A stretch of 12,916 nt of DNA from JAEUIA01 sp034440255 (GTDB lineage Bacteria > Planctomycetota > UBA1135 > GCA-002686595): positions 1 to 12,916 of the forward strand of contig JAWXBU010000146.1 of NCBI GenBank assembly GCA_034440255.1. The letters are read 5' to 3'. The notes under the pieces are model-generated. The model saw only the letters and a program-made list of their open reading frames with translations, was not told the DNA's origin and ran no database searches. Both the position numbers and the translations under genes were made by a program. Each line of letters opens with the position of its first letter. The stretch's first letter is position 1. Shown in pieces: positions 1-7,123 of this stretch.

Positions 1-37
1 CGGCCGAGCCGGGTCGGCCGAGCCGGGTCGGCCGAGC
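1..37. repeat. Short tandem repeat, 14-base unit, about 2.6 copies
   Basis: The unit CGGCCGAGCCGGGT occurs at 1-14 and 15-28, and its first nine bases again at 29-37. The array begins at the window edge, so it may extend further to the left. The copies are identical, which suggests recent slippage. No function can be read from it. Confidence 0.8.
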
Positions 38-101
38 TTGACCGTCGTCCCCGACACCGGTGGGCTACGCACTCCGGCCCGTCGAACTCCGCACACGGTC
101 G

Positions 102-130
102 TATATTGCAACATTCCAATATAGTTATAT
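102..130. promoter_or_regulatory. Overlapping AT-rich palindromes, candidate operator for the operon's ArsR-type repressor
   Basis: Two inverted repeats share bases. TATATTG (102-108) pairs with CAATATA (117-123) across eight bases, and ATATA (119-123) pairs with TATAT (126-130) across two bases. They lie in the only clearly AT-rich stretch of this GC-rich window and cover the likely promoter of the sulfur operon, whose last gene encodes an ArsR-family regulator. ArsR-family dimers usually bind short AT-rich palindromes over the promoter they control. The palindromes are seen directly; that this regulator binds them is inferred. Confidence 0.55.
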
Positions 131-133
131 AGT
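106..133 (+). promoter_or_regulatory. Probable sigma-70-type promoter of the sulfur operon
   Basis: A -35-like TTGCAA (106-111; four of six consensus bases) is followed after 16 bases by TATAGT (128-133; five of six). Transcription would start near 140, giving a leader of about 29 bases before the ATG at 169. A second TATAGT at 120-125 is an alternative -10 box but has no good -35 partner. The promoter lies inside the palindromes at 102-130. Confidence 0.5.
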
Positions 134-156
134 CACATAGCATGACGATCGAGAAC

Positions 157-162
157 AAGGAG
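157..162 (+). promoter_or_regulatory. Shine-Dalgarno AAGGAG that decides the first gene's start
   Basis: AAGGAG ends six bases before the ATG at 169. The in-frame ATG at 142 has no such site and would lie almost on the predicted transcription start. This favours 169. The counterargument is that the nine extra residues include a lysine and an arginine that could form the n-region of the signal peptide. Confidence 0.7.
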
Positions 163-168
163 AGAAGC

Positions 169-2214
169 ATGATCTTGAACACCATCGTGGCCGTCTGCGT
201 CGGGGCCGGGCTCGCCACGGCGAGCGCCCAGGACGCTGAACGTGCGACGCACGGAAACGCGGCTGCCACGCCGCAAGTCGCGTACGAACGCACGGCGGGG
301 AACGTCACCGTGCGCCAGTACCAGCTCGGTTGCCTGAGCCAGCTCACCTACCTCGTCGTGAGTCGTGGCCACGCTCTGGTGGTCGATCCGCAACGCGACG
401 TCGATCACTATGTCCGCGACGCGCGGGCGATGGGAGCGCGCATCGAATACGTGGCGTTGACCCACACGAACGCGGACTTCGTCGCGGGACACACCGAGCT
501 CGCGCAGCGCGAAGGGGCACGCATCCTGATCGCGGCCGAGTCGGGCTCGCAATTCGAGCACCAGGGCATGCGCGATGGCGACTCTGTCGACCTCGGAGCG
601 GCGCGCATCGAGTTCATCGCCACGCCGGGGCACACGCTCGACTCGATGACCGTTCTCGTGCACGCGCCGAAGGGCCCGGATGTCGAGGCCGATCCGTTGT
701 GGATCATGACCGGTGACGCGCTCTTCATCGGCTCGATCGGGCGACCGGATCTCGCCCAGGGCTCGATCAGCCCGATGGCGCTCGCGAATCACGCCTACGA
801 TTCGATCCAACGGCTGCGCGCGCTTCCCGAAGCGACGATCGTGCTGCCGGCCCACGGCGCGGGTTCACTGTGCGGTGCACACCTGTCGCCCGACACGACG
901 TCGACGATCGGTCGCGAGAAGGCGCAGAACGCGTACTTCCAGATCGCGAGCCGCGCCGCCTTCGTTGCGCGCGACGTGTCCGGTCTCCCGCCAGCACCGC
1001 AGTACTTCGCCTACAACGTCGCGATCAATCGCAAGGGACCTCCTGTTGTCGACTGGACCGAGGAATTGCCTCTCGCGCTGGAGCCGGCTGCAGTGCGCGA
1101 CCTCGTGAAGAGCGGCGCCTGGGTCGTCGACCTGCGCGATGGACCCGCATACGCGGCCGAGCACATCCAGGGATCGATCAACGTGTCGGTCCGCGGGCGG
1201 TTGGACACCTGGACCGGAAGCGTGATCCCGTTCGATGCGCCGCTCGTGCTCGTCGGATCGAGCGACGAAGCGCGCGAGGCGGCGTTCCGCTTCAAGCGCA
1301 TCGGGATCGACCACGTCGTCGGTCGACTCGCGCCTGATTTCGAGAAGGCGCGGCGGGCGGGCCTCGCCGTCCGCGCGACCGAGCTCGTGGCTCCGAAGCA
1401 ACTCGCTGACCGCATCGCACGCCACGTCGAACCGATCGTCGTCGACGTGCGCACGGGCGAGGAACGTGCCGAGTTGTCGCTGGGGGACTACGCGCACATC
1501 GAGCTCACCGACTGGAAACGCTTCGGCGACGTGCTCGACAAACAAGCGCCGGTCCTGTTCGTGTGCAATTCCTCGTACCGGAGCAGCATGGCGGTCGGAC
1601 TCGCCGAGCGCCTCGGTTTCGAGCACGTCGGCAGTCTCGACGGCGGACTGGACGCGTGGCTCGAAGCGGGTCTCCCCGTGCAGGGAACGGCGAGCGTCTG
1701 CGCGGACGTGCCGAAGACCACGACCGCAACTCGACCCGTCGCCGAACCAGGCGCGGCGAGCACCCTCGACCTGCCCGAAGCTCTCGAGCCGGCTCAACTC
1801 GCGGCGTTCCTGATCGACCAACCGCGCAGCTACACGGTGATCGACGTCCGGCCAGCGTGGCAGTTCGGCGAGTACCATATACCGAGCGCAGTGAACGTCG
1901 AGCCCGACCAGGTGCGCGCGCGCCTGGCCACGCTGCCGAGGAACATGCGCGTCGTTCTTGTCGATCGCGACGGAACCACGGCCTTCGCGGTCGCGGGCGC
2001 CGTTGCGAGCGCGAGTGACCAAGTCGCGCGCCCGTTGCGCGTGCTCTCCGGCGGAACGGCCCGCTTCTGGCGCGAGATCGGCGTGCGCGGGGGGGTGAGC
2101 GCGCCTTCTTCCCAGGACCCGGCTCCTGCTGCGGCTCCTGCTGCGACTCCCGCCGCAGCTCCGACGCCCGGCGCGCCCAAGCCCGAAACCAAGAAGCGCA
2201 GCGCCGGCTGCTGA
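169..2214 (+). CDS. Exported MBL-fold persulfide dioxygenase-like protein with three rhodanese domains
   Basis: This 681-residue protein begins with a signal-peptide-like segment (MILNTIVAV to about ASAQ, residues 1-21), so it probably acts outside the cytoplasm. Residues 40-245 are a metallo-beta-lactamase fold of the ETHE1/persulfide-dioxygenase type. The usual HxHxDH motif reads HTNADF (99-104), yet the three positions that bind iron in human ETHE1 appear present: H99, H155 (TPGH) and D183 (TGDALF). The family's PAHGAGSLCG follows at 227-236. Three rhodanese domains come next (about 299-396, 408-506, 538-639). Only the second has a catalytic cysteine, C466 in CNSSYRSS; the loops of the first and third have none. 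An Ala/Pro-rich tail ends in KKRSAGC. The likely role is oxidation or transfer of sulfane sulfur. Gene 2 follows after ten bases. The family assignment is firm; substrate and activity are inferred. The alternative start is 142. Confidence 0.88.
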   Translation: MILNTIVAVCVGAGLATASAQDAERATHGNAAATPQVAYERTAGNVTVRQYQLGCLSQLTYLVVSRGHALVVDPQRDVDHYVRDARAMGARIEYVALTHTNADFVAGHTELAQREGARILIAAESGSQFEHQGMRDGDSVDLGAARIEFIATPGHTLDSMTVLVHAPKGPDVEADPLWIMTGDALFIGSIGRPDLAQGSISPMALANHAYDSIQRLRALPEATIVLPAHGAGSLCGAHLSPDTTSTIGREKAQNAYFQIASRAAFVARDVSGLPPAPQYFAYNVAINRKGPPVVDWTEELPLALEPAAVRDLVKSGAWVVDLRDGPAYAAEHIQGSINVSVRGRLDTWTGSVIPFDAPLVLVGSSDEAREAAFRFKRIGIDHVVGRLAPDFEKARRAGLAVRATELVAPKQLADRIARHVEPIVVDVRTGEERAELSLGDYAHIELTDWKRFGDVLDKQAPVLFVCNSSYRSSMAVGLAERLGFEHVGSLDGGLDAWLEAGLPVQGTASVCADVPKTTTATRPVAEPGAASTLDLPEALEPAQLAAFLIDQPRSYTVIDVRPAWQFGEYHIPSAVNVEPDQVRARLATLPRNMRVVLVDRDGTTAFAVAGAVASASDQVARPLRVLSGGTARFWREIGVRGGVSAPSSQDPAPAAAPAATPAAAPTPGAPKPETKKRSAGC

Positions 2215-2224
2215 GGAAGCGCAC

Positions 2225-2764
2225 GTGAACACGAACATCCAACCCCTCTCTTCGAACGCGCAGCGTTACTGGAATCCCTACGTCGCTGGCGTGGGACTCG
2301 GTCTGACGCTGCTCGTGTCCTTCGTCGCGCTCGGGGTCGGTCTCGGCGCGTCCGGCAGCGCGGCTCGCCTCGCGGCGAGCGCGGCTCACGTCGTCGCGCC
2401 GACCGCGGTCGAAGCGAACGGCTACGTCGGACCGTGGTTCGAGAACGGCTCGGCGCTCGCGAACTACCTCGTCTTCATGTCGCTTGGAACACTCGTCGGA
2501 GGCTTCGCCTCAGCACTCTTCGCGCGACGACTCGCTGTGGGCGTCGAACGCGGCGGACAGATCACGCCGCGCGGTCGCCTGGTCTTCGCGCTCGTCGGCG
2601 GGTTGCTCGTCGGATTCGCGAGCCGCATGGCGGGCGGTTGCACGTCCGGACAAGCGCTCACAGGTGGCGCGCTCCTGCTCGGCGGCAGTTGGGCGTTCCT
2701 CGTCGCGGTGTTCGCCGGCGGATTCCTCGTCGCGCCGCTCGTCAAGAAGGAGTGGCAGCCGTGA
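2225..2764 (+). CDS. YeeE/YedE-family membrane protein, first half-size subunit
   Basis: A 179-residue membrane protein starting at GTG, with GAGGAAG (2213-2219) overlapping the stop codon of the previous gene. Hydrophobic segments lie at about 19-41, 77-100, 116-133 and 150-172. Residues 134-148 carry the YeeE/YedE signature SRMAGGCTSGQALTG, with the conserved cysteine C139. Full-length YeeE (TsuA) proteins take up thiosulfate through a chain of conserved cysteines; here that fold is split over two adjacent genes, and this looks like one half. It probably forms a complex with the product of 2761-3354, imported sulfur then being handled by the rhodanese proteins encoded around it. A DUF6691-like name would also suit. 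Family is confident; the transported species is inferred. Confidence 0.88.
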   Translation: MNTNIQPLSSNAQRYWNPYVAGVGLGLTLLVSFVALGVGLGASGSAARLAASAAHVVAPTAVEANGYVGPWFENGSALANYLVFMSLGTLVGGFASALFARRLAVGVERGGQITPRGRLVFALVGGLLVGFASRMAGGCTSGQALTGGALLLGGSWAFLVAVFAGGFLVAPLVKKEWQP

Positions 2765-3354
2765 ACCTCTTCGACCAAGGCTTGCTCGACACGCCGTTCG
2801 GCTGGTCCATCGCGTTGCTCGTCGGGCTCGCGTTCGGATTCTGGCTGGAGCGCGCGGGCTTCGGTTCGAGCCGCAAGCTGGCGGCGATCTTCTACTTGCG
2901 CGACTTCGCTGTCGTGCAGGTCATGTTCACGGCCGTCGTCACCGCGGCAGTGGGGCTCGTCGCGCTCGATTCACTGGGGATGTTCGACGCTTCGAGCGTG
3001 TACCGCATGGAGACGCTGCTCGCTCCGCAGATCGTCGGCGGTCTGATCTTCGGCGCCGGATTCGTGGCTGGCGGTTGGTGTCCGGGCACGGCGCTCGTCG
3101 GCGCCGCGTCGGGCAAACTCGACGCGCTCGCGTTCCTCGCGGCCACGCTGCTCGGCAGCCTCGTGTACGCGGCCAATTGGAGCGCGCTCGCTCCGCTGCA
3201 GCAGGTCGGCGCATGCGGCGTCGTGACGCTGCCCGAACTCCTCCACGTGTCGGCCGGAACAGTCGCAGCAGGCGTCACGGCCTTCGCGCTCGTCGGGTTC
3301 TTCGCGATCCAACGATTCACTCAACGCAATCAGACAAGCAGGAAACCGTCATGA
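2761..3354 (+). CDS. YeeE/YedE-family membrane protein, second half-size subunit
   Basis: A 197-residue membrane protein. Its GTG start overlaps the previous stop codon by four bases (GTGA), with AAGGAG (2747-2752) eight bases upstream, so its translation is coupled to its partner. Hydrophobic segments lie at about 14-28, 48-69, 90-113, 122-137 and 164-183. The signature IFGAGFVAGGWCPGTALVG (96-114) carries C107, the cysteine expected of the second YeeE/YedE half; another cysteine is C152. In YeeE transporters, cysteines lining the pathway relay thiosulfate by transient bonding. With C139 of the first subunit, the split pair offers two conserved cysteines. No TusA-like partner (YeeD) lies nearby; rhodanese domains may fill that role, which is inference. 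Confidence 0.88.
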   Translation: MNLFDQGLLDTPFGWSIALLVGLAFGFWLERAGFGSSRKLAAIFYLRDFAVVQVMFTAVVTAAVGLVALDSLGMFDASSVYRMETLLAPQIVGGLIFGAGFVAGGWCPGTALVGAASGKLDALAFLAATLLGSLVYAANWSALAPLQQVGACGVVTLPELLHVSAGTVAAGVTAFALVGFFAIQRFTQRNQTSRKPS

Positions 3355-4814
3355 ACTCATCCACTCTCGCTCCGGTCACCGCGCTCGGAACCATGGGGCT
3401 CGCGCTCGTCGTCGCTCTCGTCGCCAAGCCGCGGGAAGCAACGGCGTCCGTGCCGAACTGGCCTGCCGTCGTCGAAGCCGGCGCCGACCACATCACGCCG
3501 CGGGATCTGGCCCTGCGCATGCTCCGCGATCCGAGTTCCGTGCTGCTCGTCGACGTGCGGCCGTCCTCCGAGTTCGAGCAGTTTCACCTCGCCGGCGCGA
3601 CGAACCTGGACCTGACGGCCCTGCTCGGAGCGCGTGGCGAACAGCTCTTCGCGGAAAACACAGGTCGGATGATCGTGTTGTGCTCGAACGGCATGACGCA
3701 CCCCGGACAAGCGTGGGTCGAGCTCGCTCGGCGCGGACGTAACGACGTGCGCGTGCTGGAGGACGGTCTCGACGGTTTCGTGCGCGACGTGCTGACGCCG
3801 CCATCGCTCGACGGAACGACCAGCGCAGCGGATGCTCGCACGGCCCACGTCGCATTCATGCGCGCGAGCGCTGCGTTCCTCGCTCGCGCCGAGCAGGTTC
3901 CCGCGCCGTCGGTCGCGCCGAAAGTTCAGGCAGCCAAGGAGGAGAAGCCAGCGTTCGCGCGCCTCGCCACCGACCCTGCGACGCTCACCAAGCCGACGAT
4001 CGTGTCGGCCGCGTGGACGGCGAAGCGCGGCGCATCGATCGTCGTGCTCGACGCGCGCGAGAAATCCGAGGACTACGCCGCGGGTCACATCGACGGCGCG
4101 TTGCACGTGCCGATCAAGGTCTTGCGCGAGGAACGTGTCGGCGTGCCGGATGAATTGCTGATGCCCGAGAAACTCGCTGTACTCTTCGGCCAGCTCGGTA
4201 TCGACGGCGATGCGGAAGTCGTCGTGTACGCCGAAGCGAAGTTGCAGGATCCGACGCACCTCGCGCTCGCGCTGATCAGCGTCGGACACGAGAAGGTCGC
4301 GATCCTCGAAGGCGGAATCGCGGCGTGGAAGGTCGACGGGCACGCGCTCTCCACCGCGGTGCCGGTGCCGAAACCGAAGACCTACGTCGGGCGTGGATCG
4401 GATGCCGTGCGGAGGGCCCTGCTCGACGACGTGAAGCGCGCGAGCACCGACGCGATGACCCGCATCGTCGACGTGCGCCCTGCCGACGCATTTGCCGGAG
4501 ACACGTCGACCGAAGCGCGCGCCGGTCACATCCCGGGTTCCACGAACCGTCCGTACACGACCGACGTCACCACGAGCGCGGCGGGGGCTTACTGGCGTCC
4601 GATCGAGGACCTGCGCCACGAATACGAAGCGCTCGGGCTGCTCCGCGACACGCCGGTCATCGTCAGCTGCCGCACGGGACATCAGGCCGCGCAAACCTGG
4701 TTCACGCTGCGCTACGTGCTGGGTTACGAGGACGTCCGTTGGTACGACGGATCGTGGAAAGAATGGGCTGCCCACCCCGAGTTGCCCACCGAAACTGGAG
4801 CAGGGCGCAAGTGA
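3351..4814 (+). CDS. Triple-rhodanese sulfurtransferase, membrane-anchored or exported
   Basis: A 487-residue protein whose ATG overlaps the previous stop codon (ATGA), with AGGA seven bases upstream. Residues 8-26 are hydrophobic and followed by AKPREATAS, so it is either a signal anchor or a cleaved signal peptide; either way the rhodanese domains would face outside. Domain 1 (about 47-148) has C111 in LCSNGMTHPGQ. Domain 2 (about 215-333) has AEAKLQ in the active loop and no cysteine, so it is probably inactive. Domain 3 (about 350-480) has the classical C440-RTGHQA loop and a C-terminal YDGSWKEWAAHPELPTETG, typical of thiosulfate or 3-mercaptopyruvate sulfurtransferases. It probably moves sulfane sulfur to or from the YeeE pair and the MBL-rhodanese protein. 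Family is certain; donor and acceptor are unknown. Confidence 0.88.
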   Translation: MNSSTLAPVTALGTMGLALVVALVAKPREATASVPNWPAVVEAGADHITPRDLALRMLRDPSSVLLVDVRPSSEFEQFHLAGATNLDLTALLGARGEQLFAENTGRMIVLCSNGMTHPGQAWVELARRGRNDVRVLEDGLDGFVRDVLTPPSLDGTTSAADARTAHVAFMRASAAFLARAEQVPAPSVAPKVQAAKEEKPAFARLATDPATLTKPTIVSAAWTAKRGASIVVLDAREKSEDYAAGHIDGALHVPIKVLREERVGVPDELLMPEKLAVLFGQLGIDGDAEVVVYAEAKLQDPTHLALALISVGHEKVAILEGGIAAWKVDGHALSTAVPVPKPKTYVGRGSDAVRRALLDDVKRASTDAMTRIVDVRPADAFAGDTSTEARAGHIPGSTNRPYTTDVTTSAAGAYWRPIEDLRHEYEALGLLRDTPVIVSCRTGHQAAQTWFTLRYVLGYEDVRWYDGSWKEWAAHPELPTETGAGRK

Positions 4815-5152
4815 CAGCACGCAAGCACAAACCGATGTCCGAAGGGATGCTCGACGCAGTCGCGTCGCGCTTCCGTGCTCTCGCGGAACCCGGGCGGCTG
4901 CGCATCCTTCAGCACTTGATGAAGGGCGAGTGCTCGGTGAGCGAACTCACCGAAGCGACGGGACTGTCGCAGGCGAGCACATCGAAGCACCTGGCCATCC
5001 TGCACGGCGGCGGGCTCGTCGAACGCCGCCGGGAGGGCACGACCGTGTATCACGCCATCGCGGATCCGGTGGTCCACGAGCTGTGCGCTCTCATGTGCGC
5101 GCACATCGTTCGGCACGTGCGCACGGGAGCACGGGCCATCGACGTGCGCTGA
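4811..5152 (+). CDS. ArsR-family winged-helix repressor, probable persulfide sensor of the operon
   Basis: A 113-residue protein. Its GTG start overlaps the previous stop codon (GTGA), with GGAG ten bases upstream; an internal ATG at 4835 would give 105 residues. Residues 20-82 are a typical ArsR winged helix: RFRALAEPGRLRILQHL, then recognition helix LSQASTSKHLAIL (52-64) and wing ERRREGTTVYHAI. There are three cysteines: C41 just before the HTH, and C92 and C96 in the C-terminal helix (ELCALMC). BigR/SqrR-type ArsR proteins sense persulfide by linking one cysteine in the N-terminal half to one in the last helix, and this layout is compatible, although the usual cysteine after RILxL is a glutamine here. 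The likely target is the palindromic promoter at 102-133, giving autoregulation. A metal-sensing ArsR is the alternative. Confidence 0.85.
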   Translation: MTARKHKPMSEGMLDAVASRFRALAEPGRLRILQHLMKGECSVSELTEATGLSQASTSKHLAILHGGGLVERRREGTTVYHAIADPVVHELCALMCAHIVRHVRTGARAIDVR

Positions 5153-5287
5153 CGCTCCACGTACCAGGTGCAAGCGCCTCTTCACGCTGCCGTGGCTGAC
5201 CCTTCCGCCGATCGGCTTCGTTTGGTTCGTACTTGCGAGTGGAGCACGCACGTTCTACGACAGCGCCCCACCTCCAAGGGAATCTCC

Positions 5288-6346
5288 ATGAGTACAGTGA
5301 AAGCCATCGTGGCCAGCGGCCCCAAGATCCCGCTGGCTCCGTCGAACATCGCCCGCCGCAACGTGGGTCCGAACGACGTCGAGTTCGACGTCCTCTACTG
5401 CGGCGTCTGTCACTCCGACTTGCACACCGCGCGCAACGAATGGTCGGCCTGGCCGACCGCGTATCCCTGTGTGCCGGGTCACGAGATCGTCGGACGCGTG
5501 ACGAAAGCCGGCGCGAACGTGCGCAAGTTCAAAGTCGGCGATCTCGCCGCCACCGGCTGCATGGTCGACTCGTGCGGCGCGTGCGGGAGCTGTCGCGAAG
5601 GACTCGAGCAGTACTGCGACGCGGGCGGAACCGTCTTCACCTACAACTCGCCCGATCCGCAACTCACGGCGCCCGTGACCTACGGCGGCTACTCGAAGTC
5701 GATCGTGGTGAAGGAGCACTTCGTCCTGCGCGTCTCGAATCAGCTCGCACCGGAGGCCGTCGCGCCGCTCCTGTGCGCTGGCATCACGCTGTACTCCCCG
5801 CTCCGGCACTGGAAGGCCGGCCCGGGCAAGAAGGTCGGCATCGTCGGACTCGGCGGGCTCGGTCACATGGGCGTGAAGTTCGCGCACGCGTTCGGCGCAC
5901 ACACCGTCTTGTTCACGACGTCGGCGTCGAAGGTCGCCGACGCCAAGCGCCTCGGCGCCGACGAAGTCGTCATCAGTCGCGACGCCGACGCGATGAAAAA
6001 GCACGAGCGCAGCTTCGACTTGATCGTGAACACGGTCGCCGTCTCGCACGACCTCGATCCGTTCATCTCGTTGTTGCGGCGCGACGGAACGCTCGTGTTG
6101 GTCGGAGCTCCGGAGCACGCACACCCCTCGCCGTCCGTGTTCAACTTCCTCTTCGCGCGCCGTTCGCTCGCCGGCAGTGGCATCGGCGGCATCGCCGAGA
6201 CGCAGGAGATGCTCGATTTCTGCGCGCAGAAAAAGATCGTGTCCGACATCGAGTTGATCCAACCCGGCGAGATCAACACCGCCTACGAGCGGATGCTCGA
6301 GGGCGACGTGAAGTACCGCTTCGTGATCGACATGAAGTCGTTGTGA
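5288..6346 (+). CDS. Zinc-dependent alcohol dehydrogenase, cinnamyl-alcohol/YahK type
   Basis: A 352-residue cytosolic medium-chain dehydrogenase/reductase, the usual length for the family. AAGGGA lies six bases before the ATG. Catalytic zinc ligands are visible as C41 (GVCHSD), H65-E66 (PGHE) and C163 (LLCAG). The structural zinc site is C96, C99, C102 and C110. The Rossmann motif GLGGLGHMG is at 187-195, and TTSASK (210-215) after the second strand suggests NADP(H). Such enzymes reversibly reduce aldehydes to alcohols, often as broad-range detoxifiers. The 135 bases upstream separate it from the sulfur operon; TTGCGA (5233-5238) and TACGAC (5256-5261), 17 bases apart, are a weak possible promoter. 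No functional tie to its neighbours is evident, and the physiological substrate is unknown. Confidence 0.9.
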   Translation: MSTVKAIVASGPKIPLAPSNIARRNVGPNDVEFDVLYCGVCHSDLHTARNEWSAWPTAYPCVPGHEIVGRVTKAGANVRKFKVGDLAATGCMVDSCGACGSCREGLEQYCDAGGTVFTYNSPDPQLTAPVTYGGYSKSIVVKEHFVLRVSNQLAPEAVAPLLCAGITLYSPLRHWKAGPGKKVGIVGLGGLGHMGVKFAHAFGAHTVLFTTSASKVADAKRLGADEVVISRDADAMKKHERSFDLIVNTVAVSHDLDPFISLLRRDGTLVLVGAPEHAHPSPSVFNFLFARRSLAGSGIGGIAETQEMLDFCAQKKIVSDIELIQPGEINTAYERMLEGDVKYRFVIDMKSL

Positions 6347-6380
6347 ACTCGCGCGTCGGCTCGGCTCGGCCGCGGAGTAC

Positions 6381-6393
6381 AGTACGGTGCCAG
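6381..6393. repeat. 13-base word shared with the repeat near the window's right end
   Basis: AGTACGGTGCCAG occurs here and again at 12850-12862. Here only the left half of the small palindrome is present, since CAG is followed by TCGCC. It lies in the 235-base gap between the dehydrogenase and the CBS gene, where no gene or clear promoter was found. It could be chance or a decayed copy of a dispersed repeat. Confidence 0.3.
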
Positions 6394-6581
6394 TCGCCAA
6401 GACACCTGCGCATGCGCATCCATTCCGGCTTGCGTACGCACTACGCCCGGTGATCCCCGGAGACGGGTCGACTACGATCCAGTGCGAACTGTCGCTGCGC
6501 GAGGGCACACGCTCTCTCCGCAATGTGGTGAACCCAACAGTCCCAGAGCCGCGTTCGAGCGCACACCCAGGAAGAAGTCCC

Positions 6582-7121
6582 ATGAAGATCGCTGACCTGA
6601 TGACCCGTGACGTGATCACCTGCGGCCCCGAGGATTCGGCCGACCAAGCCGCCCGTCTCATGTGGGAGCACGACTGCGGTGTCATCCCCGTCGTGGATGC
6701 ACAGCGGCGACCCATCGGAATGATCACCGACCGCGATGTGTGCATGGCCGGCTACACGATGGGCCGGCGCCTCGTCGACATCCGCGTCGGCGACGTCATG
6801 ACGCGCAACGTCCAGACTTGCTCTCCGGAGGAACCCGTCGCCGCAGCCGAGTTCGCGATGCGTCAACGCCATGTCCGGCGCCTCCCCGTCATCGACTCCG
6901 AGTTGCGCCTCGTCGGGCTGCTGTCCTTGAACGACCTTGCGCGCGTCGCCGCCAAGGACGATCGCAAGCCGGCCAACGGCCTGACGCGCGACACCGTGGC
7001 CGAGACTCTGGCCTCGATCAGCGAGTCGTGGTGCAGCATCAACGCGCGTCCCGCCCACCGTCCGGATCCCGCGCGTTCGCAGCGCGGCTCGGTGGTTTCG
7101 GTCCCGACAGTGGCGCGCTGA
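6582..7121 (+). CDS. Protein with two CBS domains, possible nucleotide-binding regulator
   Basis: A 179-residue soluble protein made of two CBS domains: CBS1 at about 7-58 (LMTRDVITC, then IPVVDAQRRPIGMITDRD) and CBS2 at about 72-125 (VMTRNVQTC, then LPVIDSELRLVGLLSLND). A CBS pair usually forms a Bateman module that binds adenine nucleotides. With no other domain present, it may act as a free-standing energy or stress sensor. The ATG at 6582 was chosen because homology starts right there (MKIADLMTRD) and AGGA lies nine bases upstream; an in-frame GTG at 6387 would only add non-conserved residues. The tail after about residue 148 (SESWCSINARPAHRP onward) does not look conserved and may be extended sequence. 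Related small CBS proteins are usually nearer 150 residues. Confidence 0.85.
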   Translation: MKIADLMTRDVITCGPEDSADQAARLMWEHDCGVIPVVDAQRRPIGMITDRDVCMAGYTMGRRLVDIRVGDVMTRNVQTCSPEEPVAAAEFAMRQRHVRRLPVIDSELRLVGLLSLNDLARVAAKDDRKPANGLTRDTVAETLASISESWCSINARPAHRPDPARSQRGSVVSVPTVAR

Positions 7122-7123
7122 CG

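Noticed and set aside
865..2238. Long minus-strand frame (457 codons) opposite the MBL-rhodanese gene
   Set aside because: Arg-rich shadow translation without motifs; the + strand gene has firm family evidence.
4325..4810. Upstream extension of the ArsR frame
   Set aside because: It overlaps the end of the rhodanese gene in another frame and its translation is Arg-rich shadow; the GTG at 4811 fits the coupled-start pattern of the operon.
3357..4820. Long minus-strand frame (487 codons) opposite the triple-rhodanese gene
   Set aside because: It is an antisense shadow produced by GC-rich third positions; its translation is rich in Arg, Asp and His with no domain, while the + strand frame has three clear rhodanese domains.
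5153..5287. Terminator after the sulfur operon
   Set aside because: No stem followed by a T-run could be found; the end of the operon is therefore left open.
6387..6581. GTG extension of the CBS gene
   Set aside because: The extra 65 residues show no CBS similarity, whereas the ATG at 6582 starts exactly where homology begins and has an upstream AGGA.
5255..6745. Minus-strand frame (496 codons) spanning the dehydrogenase and the start of the CBS gene
   Set aside because: It runs antisense over two well-supported genes and the translation has no recognisable fold.
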